Source: a virus. From it: 30,327 nucleotides of DNA. Positions 5,194 through 9,271 of this stretch are shown here, in pieces (position 1 is the stretch's first letter; every line of letters begins with the position of its first letter). Location: the IMG/VR virus record IMGVR_UViG_3300044614_001342, positions 1-30,327 of that record, one strand, 5' to 3'. The notes below the pieces were generated by a model. It searched no databases. It saw nothing but the letters and a program-made list of their open reading frames with translations, and was not told the origin of the DNA. The translations under genes and the position numbers were made by a program.

Positions 5194-5438
5194 AATCAAT
5201 TTGTATTCGTGATGATCAAACTGATGAGTTGTTTTATGTTTTCCCAGACAAAAAGCAACTTAATCAACCATTACCAAAAACAGTAGATGATGCTTATGGT
5301 GATGGGTATTTGACTATTTTGTCTCATAGTAATGGAATGTATTATCTAAACATTGCTAATGAAGAATACAGTGGTTCATATCAAGAACTTACTAGTATTC
5401 TTTGTGATTGGGCACTGTCAGAGGGGTATGAGTTTTGA
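5190..5438 (+). CDS. Hypothetical protein, 82 aa
   Basis: The ATG at 5190 overlaps the previous stop as ATGA. The protein is beta-rich in its first 55 residues (MKSICIRDDQTDELFYVFPD, later GYLTILSHSNGMYYLNIANEEY), with a final helix SYQELTSILCDWALSEGYEF. No motif is recognised. Translational coupling to the 64-aa gene and overlap with the next micropeptide suggest co-expression. It could be a small beta-barrel adaptor, but nothing proves that. Confidence 0.6.
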   Translation: MKSICIRDDQTDELFYVFPDKKQLNQPLPKTVDDAYGDGYLTILSHSNGMYYLNIANEEYSGSYQELTSILCDWALSEGYEF

Positions 5439-5494
5439 TGATTAACTTAATGCTTTTCGCTTCAATCATTATTCGTTATCACTTCCATCATTGA
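5438..5494 (+). CDS. Possible 18-aa hydrophobic micropeptide
   Basis: The ATG at 5438 overlaps the previous stop (TGATG) and opens MINLMLFASIIIRYHFHH, ending at TGA 5492-5494. The first 12 residues are hydrophobic and the end is His-rich. It could be a membrane micropeptide or a coupling ORF that carries ribosomes to the next start at 5504. Its length gives no statistical support. Confidence 0.3.
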   Translation: MINLMLFASIIIRYHFHH

Positions 5495-5503
5495 TGAATA
5501 CAA

Positions 5504-5635
5504 ATGACTAAGTTTATTGCAGGAATCATCACTGGTATTATACTCTCTACTGTAGGATTCCAAGGTATTGCAAACTTAGGAAATCGTGCAGTGACTGGTA
5601 TTGAATCTTTTGCTATTCAGTCTTCTCGTGAATAG
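5504..5635 (+). CDS. Conserved small membrane protein, 43 aa
   Basis: The ATG at 5504 gives MTKFIAGIITGIILSTVGFQGIAN..., ending IQSSRE. Residues 4-24 form one transmembrane helix with regular small residues (Gly, Ala, Ser, Thr), which favours helix-helix packing. The tail is a soluble amphipathic helix. I recall similar MKFIAGxxTGxxLxTVGFxGIA proteins in marine cyanomyoviruses. It is the last gene of the 4999-5635 run and is followed by a terminator. Function unknown. Confidence 0.65.
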   Translation: MTKFIAGIITGIILSTVGFQGIANLGNRAVTGIESFAIQSSRE

Positions 5636-5658
5636 AAGTTCTATTATAGCATATACTT

Positions 5659-5684
5659 AAGGTCCCGTAAAAAGGACCTTTTTT
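5659..5684 (+). terminator. Rho-independent terminator
   Basis: AAGGTCC (5659-5665), eight-base loop CGTAAAAA, GGACCTT (5674-5680), then T residues to 5684. Confidence 0.85.
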
Positions 5685-5772
5685 AATGCTTTTTTAGTGT
5701 ATTTCAATTGTTTTAGGTTAAAAATCAATTAAAAATGTATTAAAAAACATATGTGAAGGAATGATTTGATTG

Positions 5773-5790
5773 TATAATGATAGCGTTGTA
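5773..5790 (+). repeat. Palindrome TATAATGATAGCGTTGTA, copy 1
   Basis: This is a variant of the ATAACG-ATAG-CGTTAT palindrome found exactly at 6250-6267 and 6297-6313. Two changes weaken the arms here, and the left arm reads TATAAT, a perfect -10 hexamer. A protein bound here could overlap a promoter, but I see no matching -35. Confidence 0.55.
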
Positions 5791-5824
5791 TGTGTCTCTA
5801 ATACCTTATAGAACCCTTTTAATG

Positions 5825-5884
5825 CCCTTTAAATCCTTCTCGACCTTGTGACTTATACCCTTTAAATCCTTCTGGACCTTGTGA
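5825..5884 (+). repeat. Two 27-bp direct repeats, period 33
   Basis: CCCTTTAAATCCTTCTSGACC followed by TTGTGA occurs at 5825-5851 and 5858-5884, with one C/G difference and a six-base spacer. On the minus strand one frame reads QGPEGFKG then QGREGFKG, reminiscent of collagen-like Gly-X-Y repeats, but that frame has no ATG and is only about 28 codons long. Confidence 0.8.
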
Positions 5885-5977
5885 TCTTTGCCTGCAGTCT
5901 ATCAGCACCGCGCGAAAATGTCAAGAACCCCGAGATTCTAAAACCCTGACATACCCCCATAAAATCTCAGTGACCCG

Positions 5978-5985
5978 AATAAATA
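5978..5985 (+). promoter_or_regulatory. Late-type octamer (AATAAATA)
   Basis: AATAAATA resembles the other late octamers but lies 68 bases from the start at 6054, farther than the usual 18-21. It immediately precedes a sigma-70 promoter, so the gene may have both early and late expression. Confidence 0.35.
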
Positions 5986-5996
5986 TGCACAAGGGA

Positions 5997-6025
5997 TTGA
6001 CAAATTCTCCCGGGGATTCTATAGT
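5997..6025 (+). promoter_or_regulatory. Sigma-70 promoter TTGACA-17-TATAGT
   Basis: TTGACA (5997-6002), a 17-base spacer and TATAGT (6020-6025) form a near-consensus host-type promoter. Transcription would start near 6032, about 20 bases before the ATG at 6054. Unlike most small-gene promoters here, it has a real -35 box and no TGGCAC palindrome. Confidence 0.75.
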
Positions 6026-6053
6026 GAACAAGTCAACGAATCAAGGAAGTCTC

Positions 6054-6221
6054 ATGTCTGCAACTTACCAAATGGCACAAAAGCGTCATGTAAGAATCAC
6101 ATTGGATCTTGATGTCCTAGGTGATTTCGACGCACGTCAAATTGATTGGGAGAAAGTATTCAAACTCGAACCAAGTGAGAAGGTGAGGGCATACGTGGAA
6201 GACTTCGACATTGACTGGTAA
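6054..6221 (+). CDS. Hypothetical protein, 55 aa
   Basis: The frame extends upstream to GTG 5970 and ATG 5985, but these lie before the predicted transcript start. The ATG at 6054 has AAGGAA six bases ahead and is preferred. The product, MSATYQMAQKRHVRITLDLD... ending VEDFDIDW, looks like one or two beta strands, a helix and an acidic tail. No motif is recognised. It is a single-gene unit with a strong promoter of host type, followed by a nested palindrome instead of a classical terminator. A strong separate promoter suggests an early, abundantly made product, which is inference. Confidence 0.65.
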   Translation: MSATYQMAQKRHVRITLDLDVLGDFDARQIDWEKVFKLEPSEKVRAYVEDFDIDW

Positions 6222-6234
6222 AGTATAAGAAACT

Positions 6235-6286
6235 GGAGTCCTATAGTAGTATAACGATAGCGTTATATGATATACTATAAGACTCC
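6235..6286 (+). repeat. 52-bp nested palindrome containing palindrome copy 2
   Basis: The outer arms GGAGTCcTATAGTA (6235-6248) and TACTATAaGACTCC (6273-6286) pair with one mismatch. The inner arms TATAACG and CGTTATA (6250-6267) pair perfectly around ATAG. The RNA would form a long two-stage hairpin with no T tract. It may protect the 3' end of the 55-aa gene's mRNA or act as a protein-binding array. Confidence 0.75.
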
Positions 6287-6296
6287 TATATGATGA

Positions 6297-6313
6297 TATA
6301 ACGATAGCGTTAT
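6297..6313 (+). repeat. Palindrome ATAACG-ATAG-CGTTAT, copy 3
   Basis: TATAACGATAGCGTTAT is exact in its 16-bp core compared with copy 2. Including flanks, 6239-6266 and 6284-6313 form a direct repeat of about 28-30 bases with period about 46. Confidence 0.7.
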
Positions 6314-6323
6314 GAGACTGTGA

Positions 6324-6381
6324 GTGACACTTAGGGAACTGGCACAAGGCAGTGGTATGGTGGTGGAATCTCCTGTATCTT
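6324..6381 (+). promoter_or_regulatory. Palindrome-type promoter for 6406-7011
   Basis: GTGACACTT (6324-6332) pairs imperfectly with AACTGGCAC (6337-6345). TGGCACA (6340-6346) is followed exactly 29 bases later by TATCTT (6376-6381), then TAAGGAGTCAAAGG before the ATG. Confidence 0.65.
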
Positions 6382-6405
6382 TAAGGAGTCAAAGGGAATC
6401 AACCC

Positions 6406-6711
6406 ATGATCACTATCAACGACATTCAGGAAGATGTGCTCACCGCTGAAGCATATTATTCCAAACTATCCTGGCACCAGTTCCTTACACTTGCTGGGCA
6501 AGCATACCTCAAGTTAGATAATGCTTTGAACGCCAGAATGAGTGCTCCTCGTTATAGTGGAAAATCGATTGATGCTGGTGTTGAGGTTACTCGTTGGGAC
6601 GAAATCACAGTCGCAATGGATCGTTATGCCCGCACAAGTATTCCCGCTTGGATGTATGATGAGTTCAACGAATACGTCGAAACAGTGTTAAACAACAACT
6701 CTGCTAAGTAA
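6406..6711 (+). CDS. Hypothetical protein, 101 aa
   Basis: The ATG at 6406 lies 24 bases after the -10 box. The product (MITINDIQEDVLTAEAYYSK...) looks mainly helical, with aromatic residues spread through it (LSWHQFL, RWDEITVAMDRYAR, PAWMYDEFNEYVETVL). It has no cysteines, membrane segment or familiar motif. It begins a unit followed by an 18-codon ORF and the 69-aa gene. I do not recognise the family; it could be a compact helical bundle that binds a host protein, which is speculation. Confidence 0.65.
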   Translation: MITINDIQEDVLTAEAYYSKLSWHQFLTLAGQAYLKLDNALNARMSAPRYSGKSIDAGVEVTRWDEITVAMDRYARTSIPAWMYDEFNEYVETVLNNNSAK

Positions 6712-6752
6712 CACAAACCGTAGGGTCCTTAGGTAATACTTAAGGGAATGAG

Positions 6753-6809
6753 ATGCGCCTTAAAGACACTCAAACTGATTCCTTAATTCTTCTTACTCAT
6801 CATGGTTAA
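6753..6809 (+). CDS. Possible 18-aa leader peptide
   Basis: The ATG at 6753 follows AAGGGAATGAG, a good ribosome-binding site, and opens MRLKDTQTDSLILLTHHG, stopping at 6809, eight bases inside the next gene (ATG 6802). The overlap suggests translational coupling. It may be a leader and not a functional peptide. Confidence 0.35.
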   Translation: MRLKDTQTDSLILLTHHG

Positions 6810-7011
6810 GTTCAACAGTTCCGTCATCACTAACATCAGCGACGTGATGAACAATCAGGTCACTATTGAGTTCAACGGTCGCCCTTATACTTACAGTGTC
6901 ACTGATACTGAAGCATGGGAGAATGACCTGAAGGATGTGATTGAAGAAGGCGAAAGTGTTGGAGGTTTTGTTAATCAAGCACTCCGCGCTAATCTTCTAC
7001 AACTGGTCTGA
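6802..7011 (+). CDS. Conserved-looking small phage protein, 69 aa
   Basis: The ATG at 6802 opens MVKFNSSVITNISDVMNNQV..., with the beta-rich segment TIEFNGRPYTYSV (21-33), an acidic helix and a final helix FVNQALRANLLQLV. The VTIEFNGRPYTYxV stretch looks like one conserved in cyanophage hypotheticals. The strand-turn-strand followed by helices is vaguely like KTSC-domain proteins, but I would not assign it. A terminator follows eight bases after its stop. Confidence 0.65.
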   Translation: MVKFNSSVITNISDVMNNQVTIEFNGRPYTYSVTDTEAWENDLKDVIEEGESVGGFVNQALRANLLQLV

Positions 7012-7018
7012 ACTTATG

Positions 7019-7045
7019 GGGAGTTGTTTATATCAACTCCCTTTT
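7019..7045 (+). terminator. Rho-independent terminator
   Basis: GGGAGTTG (7019-7026), seven-base loop, CAACTCCC (7034-7041), then TTTT. It ends the 6406-7011 unit and abuts the next palindrome. Confidence 0.85.
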
Positions 7046-7106
7046 CTTGTGCCAGTTGAGAAAGTGGCACAAGGATCACCCATTGCCCCCGAATCTCTGT
7101 TATCTT
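7046..7106 (+). promoter_or_regulatory. Palindrome-type promoter with extended arms
   Basis: CTTGTGCCA-N10-TGGCACAAG (7046-7073) is a perfect 9-bp inverted repeat in the TGGCAC spelling. TGGCACA (7065-7071) lies exactly 29 bases before TATCTT (7101-7106). The leader has GTGGT-N8-ACCAC (7113-7130) and the TTGAG...ACCACAC pattern seen also at about 2335 and 2594. Confidence 0.65.
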
Positions 7107-7153
7107 ATAGGGGTGGTTGAGAGATACCACACAACCCCATCGCACTTCCTACA

Positions 7154-7465
7154 ATGCGTGTCATCGAATCCCAAATGAATGACGCAATCCTCAATGAGAA
7201 GGATTGGAAGAAAGATAACACTCAAGTTATCAACATCGAGGGCGTATCGTTTGTCTATTTGTATAACAATCTGATCGCTATGGTTGCTGATACGTGGTTG
7301 GAACTGTTCGATGCTGGTTATCAAACAACAACCACGAAGTCTCGCCTCAACGCTATTCTTTCTAAGCATGGCAATGGTGAGCGTATCTATCAGAAGAACT
7401 ATCAGTGGTTTATGTCAACAACTGATGGTGATGTTGAGTTTAATGGTAGCATCAAACTTGACTGA
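7154..7465 (+). CDS. Hypothetical protein, 103 aa
   Basis: The ATG at 7154 gives MRVIESQMNDAILNEKDWKK.... The predicted order is helix, two strands (VINIEGVSFVYLYNNLIAMVADTW, in part), a basic helix TTTKSRLNAILSKHG and a strand-rich end WFMSTTDGDVEFNGSIKLD. The strand pattern around SFVYLYNNLIAMV resembles small cyanophage hypotheticals. No catalytic residues stand out. It is a single-gene unit behind a palindrome-type promoter; the repeated leader element of the next gene follows 15 bases after its stop. Confidence 0.65.
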   Translation: MRVIESQMNDAILNEKDWKKDNTQVINIEGVSFVYLYNNLIAMVADTWLELFDAGYQTTTTKSRLNAILSKHGNGERIYQKNYQWFMSTTDGDVEFNGSIKLD

Positions 7466-7480
7466 TAAAGTTTAACTTAT

Positions 7481-7505
7481 TGTCCTGAGCATGACACTAA
7501 ACTGC
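7481..7505 (+). promoter_or_regulatory. Repeated leader element, copy 2
   Basis: TGTCCTGAGCATGACACTAA continuing to ACTGC matches 4622-4646 with one base different and lies 24 bases before the ATG at 7530. Here no late octamer follows, so the conserved part is the element itself. Confidence 0.4.
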
Positions 7506-7529
7506 TCACACAACCACCACACTTTTATC

Positions 7530-7664
7530 ATGATCGAAACACTCTTGGCAACTGCACTTCTGGTCGGTAGCGTAGAGATTGGACCTGGAATCTACCAGGA
7601 GCAGTATCTCACTGTTGTCGATAATGTGCCTGTTTTAGTAGAGTTTGAGACTGACGTTGATTGA
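7530..7664 (+). CDS. Conserved small cyanophage-type protein, 44 aa
   Basis: The ATG at 7530 opens MIETLLATALLVGSVEIGPGI..., with a hydrophobic first 14 residues, then a strand-rich acidic segment ending VLVEFETDVD. The start could be a membrane anchor or a signal-like peptide, but it lacks basic residues before the hydrophobic stretch. I recall MIETLLATALLxGSVxIxPGxY proteins in T4-like cyanophages. A TTGACA overlaps its stop codon and may start a separate transcript. Confidence 0.6.
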   Translation: MIETLLATALLVGSVEIGPGIYQEQYLTVVDNVPVLVEFETDVD

Positions 7665-7690
7665 CACATAGGGGGGCACTGTGCTAGACT
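7661..7690 (+). promoter_or_regulatory. Possible sigma-70 promoter TTGACA-18-TAGACT
   Basis: TTGACA (7661-7666), 18 bases, then TAGACT (7685-7690) with an extended-10 TG at 7682-7683. It overlaps the stop of the 44-aa gene and points into the GC-rich hairpin region. Confidence 0.4.
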
Positions 7691-7696
7691 TCGTGT

Positions 7697-7758
7697 ATAG
7701 GCAGTGTCCCTTATTATGCGCGGGGTTCTTGTGGGGGGCGTAGCGGGCCCCCCCCGTT
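7697..7758 (+). ncRNA. Candidate short structured RNA with GC hairpin
   Basis: No protein gene is visible between 7665 and 7845. GGGGGGC (7733-7739) and GCCCCCC (7747-7753) form a very stable hairpin followed by CCGTTT. Just upstream CACTG (7676-7680 region) and CAGTG (7702-7706 region) within GGGGCACTG and CAGTGTCCC could pair with one bulge, overlapping the promoter. With a promoter at 7661-7690 this would give an RNA of about 60 bases. The T tract is only three bases, so it may instead be a structured terminator or attenuator. Confidence 0.3.
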
Positions 7759-7802
7759 TAAAAAAGGCAAACTACCCTAACCTACAGAGGTGACAATTCG
7801 AC

Positions 7803-7811
7803 CTCTAAATA
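7803..7811 (+). promoter_or_regulatory. Late promoter CTCTAAATA
   Basis: CTCTAAATA is identical to the nine bases before gp25 (10360-10368). It overlaps the right arm of AGAGGT-N9-ACCTCT (7786-7806). The GTG at 7846 is 34 bases downstream, with CCGGAG in between as ribosome-binding site. Confidence 0.55.
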
Positions 7812-7845
7812 TCAGACCCATAAAATTTTTCCGGAGTACCAAAAA

Positions 7846-7923
7846 GTGACCAAATGGATTCATAAGGGTGGATATTCCCGCCCAGACAAACGTACAGTAA
7901 AGAAAGGTGGCAAGAAGAAGTAG
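7846..7923 (+). CDS. Small basic protein, 25 aa (GTG start)
   Basis: The GTG at 7846 follows CCGGAG by nine bases and opens MTKWIHKGGYSRPDKRTVKK with the tail GGKKK, ending at TAG 7921-7923. Ten of its 25 residues are Lys, Arg or His. Such tiny basic proteins could bind RNA, DNA or ribosomes; the 43-aa protein at 9258 has a similar basic make-up. Its last 17 bases overlap the start of the next membrane protein in another frame. The late-type promoter and ribosome-binding site support it despite its size. Confidence 0.5.
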   Translation: MTKWIHKGGYSRPDKRTVKKGGKKK

Positions 7924-8053
7924 ACCTTATTGGAATTTCTGGAAGGTCGTCTTTGCGGGGTGGTTAATAAGATATCCACGGCAGTGTTTTACGATAATCG
8001 GAGTTCCCCTTGGATTTTTAATTGTGCTGATATATAGTGCGGTAACAAAATAA
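7907..8053 (+). CDS. Small membrane protein, 48 aa (GTG start)
   Basis: The +1-shifted frame relative to the 25-aa gene gives a GTG at 7907 and the protein MARRSRPYWNFWKVVFAGWL..., ending TAA 8051-8053. A basic N-terminus (RRSR) is followed by an aromatic amphipathic stretch (YWNFWKVVFAGWL), then RYPRQCF and one transmembrane helix TIIGVPLGFLIVLIYSAV. By the positive-inside rule the N-terminus is cytoplasmic. This is far from random composition. The 17-base overlap with the preceding gene and the shared late promoter suggest paired expression. I recall similar MARRxRxYWNxWKVVxAGW proteins in cyanophages but cannot name a function. Confidence 0.65.
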   Translation: MARRSRPYWNFWKVVFAGWLIRYPRQCFTIIGVPLGFLIVLIYSAVTK

Positions 8054-8086
8054 GAGTTACTGAAAAAATTTCCGGAAAAATTTTTT

Positions 8087-8281
8087 ATGACTGAAAAGGT
8101 TTATCACATATACGCAAACGGCAAATGCATCTATCACAGTTTATCAGAGGACAAATTCTCTGAGACCTGGGAGATGTTGCATCGCATGGTTGAGTTAATT
8201 GATGTGAAATTTTCGAAAGAAGATTTAACTTATGAGGAACTGGTAATAAACAAAGAGGTAGTTCTGAACTCGTCTCATTGA
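8087..8281 (+). CDS. Conserved cyanophage-type protein, 64 aa
   Basis: The ATG at 8087 opens MTEKVYHIYANGKCIYHSLS.... The design is strand, turn (ANGK), strand CIYHSL, helix DKFSETWEMLHRMVELI, then an acidic LTYEELVINKEVVLNSSH. I recall a KVYHIYAxxKCIxHSLSExxF protein in marine T4-like phages. The 54-aa protein at 9107 has the same outline, so the two may be distant paralogs flanking the glycosyltransferase-like gene. There is little ribosome-binding sequence before the ATG, only an A/T-rich leader. Confidence 0.7.
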   Translation: MTEKVYHIYANGKCIYHSLSEDKFSETWEMLHRMVELIDVKFSKEDLTYEELVINKEVVLNSSH

Positions 8282-8286
8282 AGGCA

Positions 8287-8315
8287 TTGACAGGACATAT
8301 ATAGACTGATAAAAT
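8287..8315 (+). promoter_or_regulatory. Sigma-70 promoter TTGACA-17-TAAAAT
   Basis: TTGACA (8287-8292), a 17-base spacer and TAAAAT (8310-8315). Transcription would start near 8322, leaving a leader of about 18 bases that contains GAAGGTT before the ATG at 8340. Confidence 0.65.
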
Positions 8316-8339
8316 TGATCTGAAGGTTATTTTTCACTT

Positions 8340-9107
8340 ATGGCAAAAGGATTCACAGTAAAAGCAGCTGCACCCAAACCTTCCAATGAAGATTGGGATT
8401 ATGATGCTATCAAAGAAAGAATGAAAGGTAAGAGTATTGTCTTCTGTCTACCTGGACGTGGATGTTCTTTTATCTTCCTCAAAGCATTTGTACAACTTTG
8501 CTTTGATATGGTACAAAATGGAATGAGTATTCAGATTTCTCAGGATTACTCATCAATGGTTAACTTTGCACGTTGTAAAGTACTTGGTGCAAATGTTCTA
8601 AGGGGACCGAAGCAAATTCCTTGGGATGGTAAACTACAATATGATTATCAACTTTGGATTGACTCGGATATTGTCTTCACCACAGAAAAGTTCTGGCAAC
8701 TCTGTGATCTTGCTCTGAATGAAGAAGGGGAAGAGAAGGAGATTGTTGCTGGATGGTATGCCACAGAAGATGGTCACACGACCTCAGTAGCACACTGGTT
8801 GGAAGAAGATGACTTCCGTAAGAATGGTGGAGTGATGAATCATGAGAACGTTGAGTCCATCTCAAAGCGTAGGAAACCATTTACAGTTGATTATACTGGT
8901 TTTGGATGGGTTCTGATTAAGAATGGTGTATTTGAGAATCTTGAATACCCTTGGTTTGCTCCTAAGATGCAAGTCTTTGAATCTGGTGCAGTTCAGGATA
9001 TGTGTGGCGAAGATGTTTCATTCTGTCTTGATGCCATTGAGAAAGGATTTAAGATCTGGTGCGATCCTCGAATTAGAGTTGGTCATGAAAAAACTCGTGT
9101 TATCTAA
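8340..9107 (+). CDS. GT-A-type glycosyltransferase-like protein
   Basis: The 255-aa product has the outline of a small GT-A glycosyltransferase. IVFCLPGRGCSFIFL (33-47) could be a first strand and turn. LWIDSDIVF (105-113) contains the metal/nucleotide-sugar DxD motif (D108-S-D110). GEDVSFCLDA (223-232) fits the catalytic E/D-containing segment after the second half, and RVGHEKT (246-252) supplies the C-terminal His often found in this fold. Sugar donor and acceptor are unknown; virion proteins, DNA bases or host surface sugars are possible. The first 20 residues are Lys/Ala/Pro-rich and probably flexible. I recall near-identical proteins in marine cyanomyoviruses. It has its own sigma-70 promoter and its stop overlaps the next ATG. 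Confidence 0.75.
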   Translation: MAKGFTVKAAAPKPSNEDWDYDAIKERMKGKSIVFCLPGRGCSFIFLKAFVQLCFDMVQNGMSIQISQDYSSMVNFARCKVLGANVLRGPKQIPWDGKLQYDYQLWIDSDIVFTTEKFWQLCDLALNEEGEEKEIVAGWYATEDGHTTSVAHWLEEDDFRKNGGVMNHENVESISKRRKPFTVDYTGFGWVLIKNGVFENLEYPWFAPKMQVFESGAVQDMCGEDVSFCLDAIEKGFKIWCDPRIRVGHEKTRVI

Positions 9108-9271
9108 TGAAACACTACGATATCTTATATAAAGGTCGTAGAATCTATCAGAACCTCACTCTAGACGCTTGTAGTGAGGTTCTACAAGACCTCTCAGAGA
9201 AGTTTTACTCTGGGGGTGATATTGATCCTAATTTAATTGAACTGGAGGAAATTCAAAATGGCACTGAATAA
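9107..9271 (+). CDS. Conserved cyanophage-type protein, 54 aa
   Basis: The ATG at 9107 overlaps the TAA of the glycosyltransferase-like gene (TAATG). The sequence MKHYDILYKGRRIYQNLTLD... ends LEEIQNGTE. Strand, basic turn, strand and helix (CSEVLQDLSEKFYSGG) follow the outline of the 64-aa protein at 8087: YxIxxxGxxIYxxL in both. It is coupled on both sides: the next gene starts 14 bases inside its 3' end. Function unknown. Confidence 0.7.
   Translation: MKHYDILYKGRRIYQNLTLDACSEVLQDLSEKFYSGGDIDPNLIELEEIQNGTE

Larger units (their letters stand above)
5685..6053 (+). other. Gene-poor regulatory interval
   Basis: No protein gene is supported here. The interval is AT-rich up to about 5770, then holds palindrome copy 1 (5773-5790), two 27-bp direct repeats (5825-5884), a GC-richer stretch (5890-5975), a late-type octamer (5978-5985) and a sigma-70 promoter (5997-6025). 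It is the longest non-coding stretch in the window and could be a control region or hold a small RNA; nothing here proves an origin. Confidence 0.6.

Noticed and set aside
5825-5884. CRISPR array
   Set aside because: There are only two copies with a six-base spacer and no further units.
5970-6053. GTG 5970 or ATG 5985 as starts of the 55-aa gene
   Set aside because: Both lie before the predicted start of the sigma-70 transcript, and the extra residues look random. The ATG at 6054 has AAGGAA upstream.
526-7071. TGGCAC boxes as sigma-54 promoters
   Set aside because: The TTGC element at -12 expected five bases after TGGCAC is missing at all sites, and a TATTCT-like box lies 29 bases away instead.
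7284-7475. 63-codon + strand frame inside the 103-aa gene
   Set aside because: It is a second frame within a well-supported gene and has no ribosome-binding site.
7784-7825. tRNA-like GGTGACAATTCGACC with a CCCA downstream
   Set aside because: The hairpin AGAGGT/ACCTCT resembles a T-arm but there is no acceptor stem, anticodon arm or D arm upstream. The right arm is part of a late promoter.
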